28,693 nt of DNA. Source: DATFLL01 sp035267785. Lineage in GTDB: Bacteria; Pseudomonadota; Gammaproteobacteria; DATFLL01. The stretch covers positions 1 through 28,693 of the forward strand of contig DATFLL010000008.1 in the NCBI GenBank assembly GCA_035267785.1, read 5' to 3'. Below are positions 10,135 through 19,286 of this stretch, piece by piece. A model generated the notes under the pieces. It ran no database searches. It saw nothing but the letters and a program-made list of their open reading frames with translations, and was not told the origin of the DNA. Within the stretch, counting starts at the first letter, position 1. Every line of letters starts with the position of its first letter. A program made the translations under genes and the position numbers.

Positions 10135-10164
10135 GACAGCGGGCGGCTACGGCCGCCCGCTGTC
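10135..10164 (+). other. Intercistronic hairpin dctP-dctQ
   Basis: A perfect 13-bp stem (10135-10147 with 10152-10164) closes a TACG tetraloop. It is followed by ATAGCG rather than a T-run, so it is more likely an mRNA-stabilising or attenuating hairpin than a full terminator. It would let the binding protein be made in excess of the membrane subunits. Confidence 0.65.
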
Positions 10165-10189
10165 ATAGCGTTAGAACAACGGAGGCATC

Positions 10190-10894
10190 ATGGCCGAGTC
10201 TGTGAATTTCGTCATGCCCCACTGGCTGTATTGGGGCTGGCTTGCAATCATGCCATTGATCTTCATGTGGCTGACCCGCGGCACCCACACCGAAGGCATG
10301 GGGAGCGAACCGAGTACCCCTACGCCCGATGAAGAGACAGCGCTGGCCTATCTGGCCGAAGAGGATCCCGCCCTGCATGCAAAGGGCAACGTCGTCACGC
10401 GCATCTTCGATTGGATCAGCGAACAATCCGGGGTGTTCGTCGCCCTGTGGACGGTCAACGCCGTCTGCGCCTATTTCTACGAAGTCGTATCGCGCTACCT
10501 GTTCGACGCGCCGACCATCTGGGTACACCAGGCATCCTACCTGCTGTTCGGCATGCAGTACCTGCTCGCCGGCGGCTTCGCGCTGCTCCATGGCGACCAT
10601 GTCCGGGTCGATGTCGTCTACATCAAGTTGCCCAAGCGGGCGCAAGTCGGCATGGATATCTTCACGTCGCTGTTTCTGTTCATATTCTCCCTCGCTCTGG
10701 TCGGCACGTCGTGGCGCTTCTTCACCGACTCGCTGTCGATGCTCGAGGTAACGGATGAAACGTGGCGCATTCAGTACTATCCGGTGAAGGGCATGATGGT
10801 GCTCGGCGCAGTCATCCTCGCGCTTGCCGGTATTTCGAAGCTGCTCAAAGACATTCAGATATATCGCCAGTTGGGGGAGGCAAAGCGCTCATGA
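10190..10894 (+). CDS. dctQ: TRAP transporter small membrane subunit DctQ
   Basis: Small permease subunit that pairs with DctM, 234 residues. The DctQ core spans roughly residues 75-230, with four helices and the conserved SRYLFDAPTIWVHQASYLLF and HGDHVRVDVVY segments. An additional N-terminal part, with one hydrophobic helix (about 11-26) and an acidic linker (about 35-65), precedes the core and makes it longer than the usual 160-180 residues. GGAGG stands close before the ATG. The stop overlaps the dctM start (ATGA). Confidence 0.9.
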   Translation: MAESVNFVMPHWLYWGWLAIMPLIFMWLTRGTHTEGMGSEPSTPTPDEETALAYLAEEDPALHAKGNVVTRIFDWISEQSGVFVALWTVNAVCAYFYEVVSRYLFDAPTIWVHQASYLLFGMQYLLAGGFALLHGDHVRVDVVYIKLPKRAQVGMDIFTSLFLFIFSLALVGTSWRFFTDSLSMLEVTDETWRIQYYPVKGMMVLGAVILALAGISKLLKDIQIYRQLGEAKRS

Positions 10895-12435
10895 GTAACT
10901 TCGCGGCCGAGAACACGGCAAGTCAGTCCGTGTGGGACAGACTGTGGCACTATGTCATGCTGCTCGCCATCGCGACGGTAACTTTCATCGTCGTCGTCGA
11001 GCTCATCAATATCCTCTTCTACGACCCCTACGGCGATAAACACTTCCTGTTTACCCTGGGCGGGAGCCTGGGCGACGTCGGCATCGGCAAGCTGACGTTT
11101 CTGATGTTCGGCTCGCTGGCCCTGCTGCTGATGATGGGCCTGCCCATGGCCTTCGTTGTCGGCGGACTGGGCGTGGTGTTCATTTATCTGGTCGGCGGCC
11201 AGACCATGTTGAACATCATTCCCACGCGCATCTTCCCGTTGATGACCAACCCGAACCTGGCTGCCATCCCCCTGTTCATCTTCATGGCCTCCATGCTCGA
11301 GCGCGCCGGACTCATCGAAGAGATGTTCGACGTGGTCTACAAGTGGATGGGCGGACTGCGCGGCGGTCTGGCCGCGGCGACCATCCTCGCCTCGACAATC
11401 CTGGCGGCGATGGTGGGCGTCATCGGTGCGGCCGTGGTTACGATGGGTATCATCGCCCTGCCGGCAATGCTGAAACGCAAGTACGATCACAAGATCGCCC
11501 TGGGCTCGATCATGGCGGGCGGCACGCTGGGCATCCTGATCCCGCCGTCCATCCTGGCCATCCTCTACGCTGTGGTGGCGCAGCAGTCGGTCGGTCAGCT
11601 CTATCTGGGCTCGGTGCTGCCCGGTCTGCTGCTGTCGGGCATGTACATTTCCTATGTGGTGATACGCGCCTGGATCAACCCCGCCATGGGCCCTTCCCTG
11701 CCCAAGGAGGAACGCGTCAACTGGGCACAGAAGCTGCGCCTGCTGCTGAACCTGATTGCGCCGATCTTTTTGGTGTTCCTGGTACTGGGCCTGCTGTTCG
11801 GCGGCATCGCCACGCCGGTGGAAGCGGCCGGCATCGGCTCGTTCGGCGCCATCATCGTCGCGGCCATGCACAAGCGCTTCAACCTGAAGATCCTGCGCGA
11901 GGCCTCGGTCACGACGGCGCGAGCCTCGGCCATGGTCCTGTGGATCATTTTCGGCGCCTCGATCTTCGTGGGCTTTTTCATCCTGCAGGGCGGCCAGACC
12001 TTCATCACCGAGTCCATTTTGGGCACGGGACTGCATCCCTACGGCATCCTGTTCCTGATGATGGTCATCCTGATCTTCCTTGGAATGTTTCTCGACTGGG
12101 TCGGCATTCTCCTGCTCACGGTGCCGATCTTCGTGCCGATCATTCAGTCGCTGCATTTTCAGGGACTGTTCGGCCTGCCGGGCGTGCCCGGAAGCGAGGT
12201 GGTCTTGTGGTTCGGCGTGCTGTATCTGGTCAACATGCAGATGTCGTTCCTGAGCCCGCCCTTCGGGTATGCGCTGTTCTATCTGCGCGGCGTGTGCCCA
12301 CCCGAGATCAGCATGGCGACCATCTTCAAGTCGTCTCTGGTCTTCCTGGCCATCCAGTTCATCGGACTGCTGCTGTGCATCGCGGTTCCGGACATCATCA
12401 CCTGGCTGCCAAGGCTGGCGTATGGCCACGGATAG
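10891..12435 (+). CDS. dctM: TRAP transporter large membrane subunit DctM
   Basis: Main translocation subunit of the TRAP transporter, 514 residues, with many hydrophobic helices. It would work with DctP and DctQ in sodium-driven uptake of an organic acid. The ATG at 10891 overlaps the dctQ stop by 4 bp and is preceded by GGGGGAGG; the frame is open further upstream only within dctQ. Family features include GLPMAFVVGG, GGTLGILIPPSI and PVEAAGIGSFGAIIVAA. The length suits the long DctM form associated with the lactate/2-oxoacid subgroup. Confidence 0.93.
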   Translation: MSNFAAENTASQSVWDRLWHYVMLLAIATVTFIVVVELINILFYDPYGDKHFLFTLGGSLGDVGIGKLTFLMFGSLALLLMMGLPMAFVVGGLGVVFIYLVGGQTMLNIIPTRIFPLMTNPNLAAIPLFIFMASMLERAGLIEEMFDVVYKWMGGLRGGLAAATILASTILAAMVGVIGAAVVTMGIIALPAMLKRKYDHKIALGSIMAGGTLGILIPPSILAILYAVVAQQSVGQLYLGSVLPGLLLSGMYISYVVIRAWINPAMGPSLPKEERVNWAQKLRLLLNLIAPIFLVFLVLGLLFGGIATPVEAAGIGSFGAIIVAAMHKRFNLKILREASVTTARASAMVLWIIFGASIFVGFFILQGGQTFITESILGTGLHPYGILFLMMVILIFLGMFLDWVGILLLTVPIFVPIIQSLHFQGLFGLPGVPGSEVVLWFGVLYLVNMQMSFLSPPFGYALFYLRGVCPPEISMATIFKSSLVFLAIQFIGLLLCIAVPDIITWLPRLAYGHG

Positions 12436-12442
12436 GCAACAG

Positions 12443-12486
12443 GCGGGTCGCTAGACCCGCGCGACGGTGCGCCCAGGGACGGGCGC
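12443..12486 (+). other. Two tandem hairpins between dctM and aceB
   Basis: GCGGGTC/GACCCGC (12443-12449 with 12454-12460, 4-nt loop) is followed by GCGCCC/GGGCGC (12469-12474 with 12481-12486, 6-nt loop). Neither has a T-run. They may dampen read-through from the TRAP genes into aceB or protect RNA ends after processing. Confidence 0.5.
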
Positions 12487-12520
12487 TCTACGCCCTTCAC
12501 TTCGACAAGAGGACACCGAC

Positions 12521-14137
<1,617 letters not shown>

Positions 14138-14154
14138 GCATAGGGCACCCTAAG

Positions 14155-14958
14155 ATGGACATGATCCGCGAACACACGGAGCGCGATCTCGTCGGCGAGC
14201 TGCCGCGCCTGTACGAATTGCATACGTGCGAGGCCGTCGACGACATGCTGACGGCCACCGTGGACTATGCAGCCGAAGGGGCGGACGAAGGCACCCTCTT
14301 GTGGGCGCATTCACAAAGTGCCGGGCGCGGCCGACTCGACCGGCCCTGGCTATCGCCGCCGGGCGCACTGCACTGTGGCCTCGTGCTGCGCCCGGAGGTC
14401 GATCTGGCGAACGCGCTGGAATCGTTACTGGTGGCACAAGTGGCGCTCGGCGGTGCCATTGCCGAACAGGTCTCGCCCATGACCGAGCTGCGCTACCGCT
14501 GGCCCAACGACATCCTGCTCAGTCGGGCCAAGGTGGGCGGATTGAACCTGGCCGTCGGCCCGCTGCGGCCGGCGTCGGATACCGGCGAGGGAATTCCCGA
14601 GTGGCTCGCGCTGGCGATTCAGGTCAACGTGCGCGCCGCTCCGGCCGAACTGGGCTTCGCCGCGGCCAGCCTGCGTACCGACGGTGACAGCGAGGGCGAT
14701 GCCGCGGACCTGCTCGTCGCGTTTGCCCGTCAGTTCCTGTCCTGGATCAATCGCTGGGCCGAGGAGGGTCTGACACCTGTGCGCCGCGCGTGGCTGCAGC
14801 GCCCCGCCGGAATCGACGAAACCTGCCGCTTTGAGCTGCCCGGTGGAGCACTCGATGCAACGTTCGTCGACCTCGGCCCTCAAGGCGAGGCCATTGTCAC
14901 GCTTTCAGACGGCACCTCACGTGCGCTGTCGCTGGGCGAGTATTTCGGGTTGGCATAG
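14155..14958 (+). CDS. Biotin/lipoate protein ligase-like protein
   Basis: A 267-residue protein with the biotin/lipoate ligase fold. The nucleotide-binding loop SQSAGRGRLDRPWLSPPGA (G57-R60), the RWPND motif (115-119) and K126 in AKVGGLNL match catalytic elements of BirA-type ligases. No helix-turn-helix DNA-binding domain precedes it. The C-terminal 60 residues look like a small beta domain ending LSLGEYFGLA, as in the ligase proteins with a DUF4444-like tail. The start is the ATG at 14155, 17 bp after aceB; a second ATG at 14161 is possible. The target protein is unknown; no biotin- or lipoyl-domain protein is encoded nearby. Confidence 0.72.
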   Translation: MDMIREHTERDLVGELPRLYELHTCEAVDDMLTATVDYAAEGADEGTLLWAHSQSAGRGRLDRPWLSPPGALHCGLVLRPEVDLANALESLLVAQVALGGAIAEQVSPMTELRYRWPNDILLSRAKVGGLNLAVGPLRPASDTGEGIPEWLALAIQVNVRAAPAELGFAAASLRTDGDSEGDAADLLVAFARQFLSWINRWAEEGLTPVRRAWLQRPAGIDETCRFELPGGALDATFVDLGPQGEAIVTLSDGTSRALSLGEYFGLA

Positions 14959-14974
14959 CCCATGTGGCCTCGAA

Positions 14975-15364
14975 GTGACTACCCGCCCCGGCAACGTCGG
15001 ACCTTCGCCCAACGGCCATAACGTGGAAGACAAAGCGGCGGAGCGCGGAGTGTATTGGGTGGGGGCCGGCGGCGTGTGTCAACGCGTCCACCTCTACCAG
15101 GGCGGTGACTACGCCCTGGAAGACATCGGCGAATTCTTCAGCCTCGGCCAGGCCGTGCCGCCCAGCTCTCTGACGCCGCTCGATATGGCCGACGAAATCA
15201 CCAGTGCGCTGCACTTGAGCGCGGCGGAGCTACGCGAGCTCAAGGTGTTCGCCGACAGTCAGAGCTTCGACTTCGAACCGCCCTTCATCGAGATGTGCCT
15301 GGAGATGTATCGTTTCTGTATTGATCGCCCGGAGGACAAACACCTGTTCGTCGCCGACTTCTAG
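14975..15364 (+). CDS. Small conserved-looking protein, function unknown
   Basis: Not recognised. About 129 residues if the GTG at 14975 is used; a GTG at 15023 would give 113. Neither has a clear ribosome site, but the gene lies only 16 bp after the ligase-like gene and may be coupled to it. Codon use and the ordered, acidic composition support a real gene: an N-terminal beta-like part with GVYWVGAGGVCQRVHLYQGG, then a helical C-terminal half (LSAAELRELKVFADS) and a tail ending HLFVADF. It is probably cytoplasmic, since no signal or membrane segment is visible. A role with the neighbouring ligase is only a guess. Confidence 0.55.
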   Translation: MTTRPGNVGPSPNGHNVEDKAAERGVYWVGAGGVCQRVHLYQGGDYALEDIGEFFSLGQAVPPSSLTPLDMADEITSALHLSAAELRELKVFADSQSFDFEPPFIEMCLEMYRFCIDRPEDKHLFVADF

Positions 15365-15486
15365 TGCCGCGTAGCCGGCCTTCAAACCCTGTGCTAGTGT
15401 TGTTCAGATATTGATCCCGTGTTCCCACGCGGCCGCTGTCGGCCCGATGCACGCGGACAATCACCGGCTTCGCCGGGGTGGTCGAT

Positions 15487-16233
15487 ATGAGCCATGATTC
15501 CCGCATCAATCGCCGCGGTTTCGTGCGCCTGTGCGCCTCCGCGATGGCACTGGTCGGCGCGCGCGGCGCGCTCGCGCTGCCCGAAGACAGCACCGCGCGT
15601 GAATATCACCGCGTCCGGCTGGTCGATGCCGACGGCAATCCCTTTCGCGCCGGCGACCTGGAAGCCGGACGCAATTACATTTTTCACTACCCTTACATCA
15701 GTACGCCCTGTTTCCTGCTGAATCTGGGCGAACCGGTAAAGGGCGGCACCACGCTGCGGACCAAGGCCGGGCAGCGCTACACCTGGCGCGGCGGCATCGG
15801 TCCGAAACGCTCCATCGTCGCCTTCTCGGCCATCTGCTCCCACCGCATGACCTATCCCGCCCATGCCGTCAGCTTCATCAATTACCGGGCCAACCCGGTC
15901 AACTTCAGAGACGAGAACGAAAAACAGGAACGGCGCGACCGCGTGATCTACTGCTGCTCCGAGAAGAGCGTCTATGACGCGACCGCCGGGGCCCGCGTGC
16001 TGGGCGGCCCCGCGCCCCAACCGCTGGCCGCCATCCTGCTCGATTATGAAGACCGCGAAGACGGCCTGTATGCGCGCGGCACTTACGGCGGCACGTTGTT
16101 CCACCGGTTCTTCGACAAGTTCGGTTTCCACCTGTCACTGGAGTACGTCGACCAGAACATCCGCCACGAGGTCACCGACACGGCGACCGTCGTCCCGCTG
16201 GATCATTACAGCCGAACGCAGGTGCTTTGTTGA
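15487..16233 (+). CDS. Tat-exported Rieske-like [2Fe-2S] protein with altered second motif
   Basis: A 248-residue protein with a twin-arginine signal (NRRGFVRLC, R9-R10) and cleavage likely near residue 30 (ALA). The Rieske fold is suggested by CSH (C117, H119) and by the later segment SVYDATAGARVLGGPAPQPL, which matches the region after the second Rieske motif. The second motif reads C156-C157-S-E159-K160-S, so the histidine expected there is absent. A GTG 9 bp upstream is an alternative start; the ATG at 15487 is preferred. The preceding gap (15365-15486) shows no clear promoter. The partner and substrate are unknown; a periplasmic electron-transfer role is likely if a cluster forms. Confidence 0.7.
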   Translation: MSHDSRINRRGFVRLCASAMALVGARGALALPEDSTAREYHRVRLVDADGNPFRAGDLEAGRNYIFHYPYISTPCFLLNLGEPVKGGTTLRTKAGQRYTWRGGIGPKRSIVAFSAICSHRMTYPAHAVSFINYRANPVNFRDENEKQERRDRVIYCCSEKSVYDATAGARVLGGPAPQPLAAILLDYEDREDGLYARGTYGGTLFHRFFDKFGFHLSLEYVDQNIRHEVTDTATVVPLDHYSRTQVLC

Positions 16234-16320
16234 CGCTCCCTTGACGATACGCGGATCCGCCGCGCTGGACGCCAGCCAATCTAGCCGCCGCAACGGCCGC
16301 AGCACTCGCGAGGACGACGC

Positions 16321-17040
16321 TCAACGTCCCTGAGCAGCGATAAACCTTGCGAGGTCGTCATGGCCGGCCAGGCGCGCCACGTCCACAGCGGTACGTCCGG
16401 CGGCGTCACGCAGACTGATGTCGGCACCGTGCGCCAACAGTAATCGACAGATCACGCGGTCGCCCTTGGCCGCGGCATGATGCAACGCGGTGGCGCCGCG
16501 GTCGTCCCGGGCGTTCACTGCAGCGCCCGGAGAGCTCAGCAGCACATGCACGACCTCGCGCCGGCCTTCGTAGGCCGCTCGCATCAACGGGGTCCACTGG
16601 AAGATATCGGCGGCGGCGGGGTCGGCCCCCGCTTCGAGCAGCAGACGCGCAGCGGGCGCATGACCCTTGGCGGCGGCCAGCATGAGCGCCGTCCAGCCGT
16701 TGGCACCTGCCGCATTGACCTTCGCTCCGTGATCCAGCAGCAGGCGCAGGGTGGACCGATCGCCATTGACGGCCGCGTACATCAACGCTGTGCCACCGTT
16801 GGGATTACGGGCATCCACCCGGGCCCCCTCCTCGAGCAGCCGGTGCACGCGCTCTGCATCGCCCTGGCCGGCGGCGACCATCAGCGGCGTACGCCCGCGG
16901 GCATCCGTACGATTGACGTCGGCGCGCCCGGAGGAATGCGACGAGGCCAGCTGCCAGAGCGCCGCCAACAGCAGGGACGCCGCCACTACCAGGCCCGCAC
17001 CCATCAGCACACGCGCCCGCCTCGCCGGAAAAACTCGCAT
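16321..17040 (-). CDS. Membrane-anchored ankyrin-repeat protein
   Basis: A 239-residue protein with a positively charged N-terminus and one hydrophobic segment (about 11-31) acting as signal anchor or uncleaved signal, followed by about six ankyrin repeats from residue 48 to the end (spaced about 33 residues, with recurrent TPLM/TALM-x-AA and LLL-x-GA patterns). The repeats should face the periplasm. It is the last gene of the minus-strand block and lies 92 bp after sodC, with a GC-rich hairpin between. Ankyrin proteins beside antioxidant enzymes are known (AnkB with catalase KatB in Pseudomonas aeruginosa), so a supporting role for SodC is plausible but unproven. Confidence 0.85.
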   Translation of the reverse strand: MRVFPARRARVLMGAGLVVAASLLLAALWQLASSHSSGRADVNRTDARGRTPLMVAAGQGDAERVHRLLEEGARVDARNPNGGTALMYAAVNGDRSTLRLLLDHGAKVNAAGANGWTALMLAAAKGHAPAARLLLEAGADPAAADIFQWTPLMRAAYEGRREVVHVLLSSPGAAVNARDDRGATALHHAAAKGDRVICRLLLAHGADISLRDAAGRTAVDVARLAGHDDLARFIAAQGR

Positions 17041-17105
17041 ACATCAACTATAGTACGCGCCGCGGTATGCCGCCGACGCTGTGCCGGAATCCAAGCACGC
17101 CTGCC

Positions 17106-17121
17106 CCGGGCCCGAGCCCGG
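17106..17121 (-). other. GC-rich hairpin between sodC and ankyrin gene
   Basis: CCGGGC and GCCCGG form a perfect 6-bp stem with a 4-nt loop, 12 bp after the sodC stop. No T-run follows on the minus strand, so it is probably not a complete terminator. Confidence 0.35.
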
Positions 17122-17132
17122 TTGGATCACAG

Positions 17133-17657
17133 CTATTCGATCTCTCCGCAGGCGATACGCGCACCGCCGCCGCCCAACGGCTGCGGGTCGTCGGAATAGT
17201 TGTCTCCGCCGGCATGGATTACCAAGGCGTGATTGAGAAGCTGCGAGACGCTCAGACGCGGTGCCACAACCGGCTCGCGCGCCGTGCCGTCGCTGTCCAC
17301 CACGAGCGCGGGTAAGTCGCCCAGGTGGCCATCGCCGACCGGTCCGGCGTGACGGCCCGTATTGGCCGGGTCGTAGTGCCCGCCGGCGGCGAGGCCGGCG
17401 ACCCATTGCCCGCCCTTGCGACCGGGCGCACAGCTCGGAACGGTGTGCAAGTGAAAGCCGTGCGCGCCCGGCGGCAGTCCGTGGAGATACGGCGTCAGAC
17501 GCATTCCCGCGCTCGTGTCTTCGGCGACGATCGTGCCCAAGGCCGCGCCGACGCCGTCGGCGCTGATGCTGCGTATGGTCACGGCAACGCTCGCCGCCTG
17601 CAGCGACGCTGACGCGACCAGAAGGCCGGCTAACGCCGTGATGCGTATCGTGTTCAT
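17133..17657 (-). CDS. sodC: Periplasmic Cu/Zn superoxide dismutase
   Basis: Converts superoxide to oxygen and hydrogen peroxide in the periplasm. The 174-residue precursor has a Sec signal peptide (cleavage near A21). All metal ligands can be matched: H69, H71, H94 and H148 for copper; H94, H103, H111 and D114 for zinc; C76 and C170 for the disulfide. The ATG at 17657 is preceded by GGGAGG; the frame is open upstream only across the FDH gamma gene. It starts 50 bp after the FDH gamma stop, in the same direction, so it is probably co-transcribed with the formate dehydrogenase genes. Confidence 0.94.
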   Translation of the reverse strand: MNTIRITALAGLLVASASLQAASVAVTIRSISADGVGAALGTIVAEDTSAGMRLTPYLHGLPPGAHGFHLHTVPSCAPGRKGGQWVAGLAAGGHYDPANTGRHAGPVGDGHLGDLPALVVDSDGTAREPVVAPRLSVSQLLNHALVIHAGGDNYSDDPQPLGGGGARIACGEIE

Positions 17658-17707
17658 CGCTCTGCCCTCCCCGCCGCGTCGCTGGGCCAGGGGGCCGCGC
17701 GCGGCGC

Positions 17708-18820
17708 CTAAGTGGAGGCCGGACCGGGCGAGGCCGGCGGTCGCTGCGCGCCCGCGGTCTGACCCGCCGTGCCCTTTTGATGCATTTCCTCGTACCACTG
17801 GTCGTGGTGCTGCATCATCCATTCCTTGCTCACGACACCCTTGGTCATGCCGTGGAAGGCCTCCTCCACGCCGATGCTCCCGAGGTAGATGTGACCGAAG
17901 GAAATCGCGATCCAGATGATCGCCAGCGTCGCGTGGATTACGTTGGCCCACTGCATGACCTCGCGACTCTGCCCGAAGTTAGGGAAATCCATGACCAGGC
18001 CGGAGACGCATACTCCAATGAGGCCGAACGTGGCGATGTACCAGAACCACAGCTTTTCGCCCGCGTTGGCGCGTCCAGCGTGCGGATGGGAAGATGGGTC
18101 CTTGCTGAACATCCCGCCCATGCGCTTCAGCCAATTCCAATCATAGGCTTTTGGCGTGTTGTAGCGAATCCAGATGGCCACCTCCACGATAACGCCGGCC
18201 ATGAATGGCACGCCGAGGTAGTTGTGCACGTCCTTGGCGAATTCGGCATAGGCCGCAAAGCCCTGCAGTCCGAACACGGGGATCAGGGCGGCACGGCCAA
18301 ACAGCAGGCTCAGGCCGGTAATGGCCATGATGATGAACAGGATTGCGGTGTACCAGTGCAGTACGCGCTCGAACATGGACCATCGCTCGACCATTTCGCC
18401 CGAACGCGTGGCGTGGACTTTCATCGACCCGCGGATGAGATAGAACAAACCTATCGCGAGCAGCACCGCGGCGAATAGCCACGGTGAAATGCTGGCGATG
18501 GGGCCGTTGCGCACGGCGCGCCAGTTCTGACCGCCGTTTTGAATCAACACGGACGTCGCATAGGGCCCATCGGCCGTGGTCACTCCCTTGTCGCCTTCGC
18601 GTACGGCACGCCAGTAGTTGGCAATGGGGTTGGAGTTCTGTTCGGTCGCGGCGTGCGCGCTGGTGATCGCGGTGTAGACGTAGCCGCTGAAGGGAAGCGC
18701 GATGGACCCGACCAGGATCGCCACCAGGCTCCACATCATGATGCGACGGTGGCGGATTCGCCGCCGAGTCTGATCTACGCCTTGAGCTGGTCCCGGCTTG
18801 CTGTGCGCCTGCCTTGCCAT
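17708..18820 (-). CDS. fdhC: Formate dehydrogenase gamma subunit, cytochrome b556 type
   Basis: Membrane cytochrome b subunit that takes electrons from the Fe-S beta subunit to the quinone pool. The 370-residue protein has a first helix at about 27-50, then a loop of about 60 residues with two WRAVR segments typical of the FDH-3 gamma type, then four further helices. Candidate heme ligands are H155 (ERVLHWY), H199 (KDVHNYLG), H296 and H310 (NVIHATLA and SFGHIYLG). The C-terminus carries a polar tail (about 320-370) ending in a Pro/Ala-rich stretch. GGAGG precedes the ATG. The symbol follows common use; fdoI/fdnI-like is equivalent. Confidence 0.93.
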   Translation of the reverse strand: MARQAHSKPGPAQGVDQTRRRIRHRRIMMWSLVAILVGSIALPFSGYVYTAITSAHAATEQNSNPIANYWRAVREGDKGVTTADGPYATSVLIQNGGQNWRAVRNGPIASISPWLFAAVLLAIGLFYLIRGSMKVHATRSGEMVERWSMFERVLHWYTAILFIIMAITGLSLLFGRAALIPVFGLQGFAAYAEFAKDVHNYLGVPFMAGVIVEVAIWIRYNTPKAYDWNWLKRMGGMFSKDPSSHPHAGRANAGEKLWFWYIATFGLIGVCVSGLVMDFPNFGQSREVMQWANVIHATLAIIWIAISFGHIYLGSIGVEEAFHGMTKGVVSKEWMMQHHDQWYEEMHQKGTAGQTAGAQRPPASPGPAST

Positions 18821-18836
18821 AGTTACGTCCTCCGAG

Positions 18837-19019
18837 TCAACGGTCTATCTGAGTCGTCATCAGACGCTCGCGGAGTTCCTTGTTTGGTGCATCCGTCCGA
18901 AAGTGTTCCTGCTTCCACGCCTTGCCGTTGTTGGTCCAAGGCTCGTGGATACGCTGACACCCTGCAGTGAACATCACGCCCACCAGCACCAATAGTCCGA
19001 CCCATAACCGTTTATTCAT
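18837..19019 (-). CDS. Micro-lipoprotein 1 of the formate dehydrogenase operon
   Basis: A 60-residue protein with a lipoprotein signal: MNKR start, hydrophobic stretch, lipobox FTAGC (mature Cys at residue 21). The mature part is only about 40 residues, polar, and ends LRERLMTTQIDR. An ATG four codons upstream is possible, but MNKR is the better signal-peptide start. It begins 24 bp after the other small lipoprotein and ends 16 bp before the FDH gamma start. Its C-terminus resembles that of the neighbour (LR-x-R-x4-Q-x-D-R). Function unknown; likely membrane-attached in the periplasm near the FDH complex. Confidence 0.75.
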   Translation of the reverse strand: MNKRLWVGLLVLVGVMFTAGCQRIHEPWTNNGKAWKQEHFRTDAPNKELRERLMTTQIDR

Positions 19020-19043
19020 GCCTATATCCATTATCAGTGACCG

Positions 19044-19247
19044 TTACCGATCCGTCTGCACCAGATTGAACCGGTCGCGCAGACGCTGCTGCTGCTTTTC
19101 GGTCTTCTCCAGTGCCTGCAGCGGATCACGGCCGCCCTTGTACACGCCAGGCTTGTGCAGTGTCGCGTCCGGCGACTCGTAGCACCCCGCCACCAACCCG
19201 CCCAAGAGCAAGGCCAGCGCGGCGAATATCGTCAAGCGTATGGACAT
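19044..19247 (-). CDS. Micro-lipoprotein 2 of the formate dehydrogenase operon
   Basis: A 67-residue protein with a lipoprotein signal and lipobox LVAGC (mature Cys at residue 22). The mature 46 residues include a helical, Lys/Gln-rich stretch (ALEKTEKQQQRLRDR) and end FNLVQTDR. A strong GGGAGGA precedes the ATG. It starts 39 bp after the FDH beta stop, inside the FDH operon. The C-terminal pattern LR-x-R-x4-Q-x-D-R is shared with micro-lipoprotein 1, suggesting duplication or a shared binding partner. No function is known to me. Confidence 0.78.
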   Translation of the reverse strand: MSIRLTIFAALALLLGGLVAGCYESPDATLHKPGVYKGGRDPLQALEKTEKQQQRLRDRFNLVQTDR

Positions 19248-19286
19248 ACCGTTTCCTCCCGCTCGATGCGCCCCTACGGGGCGACC

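Noticed and set aside
10855..12429. Minus-strand frame of 524 codons opposite dctM
   Set aside because: It is the complement of a membrane protein gene, giving a Gln/Asp/His-rich product typical of antisense to hydrophobic helices.
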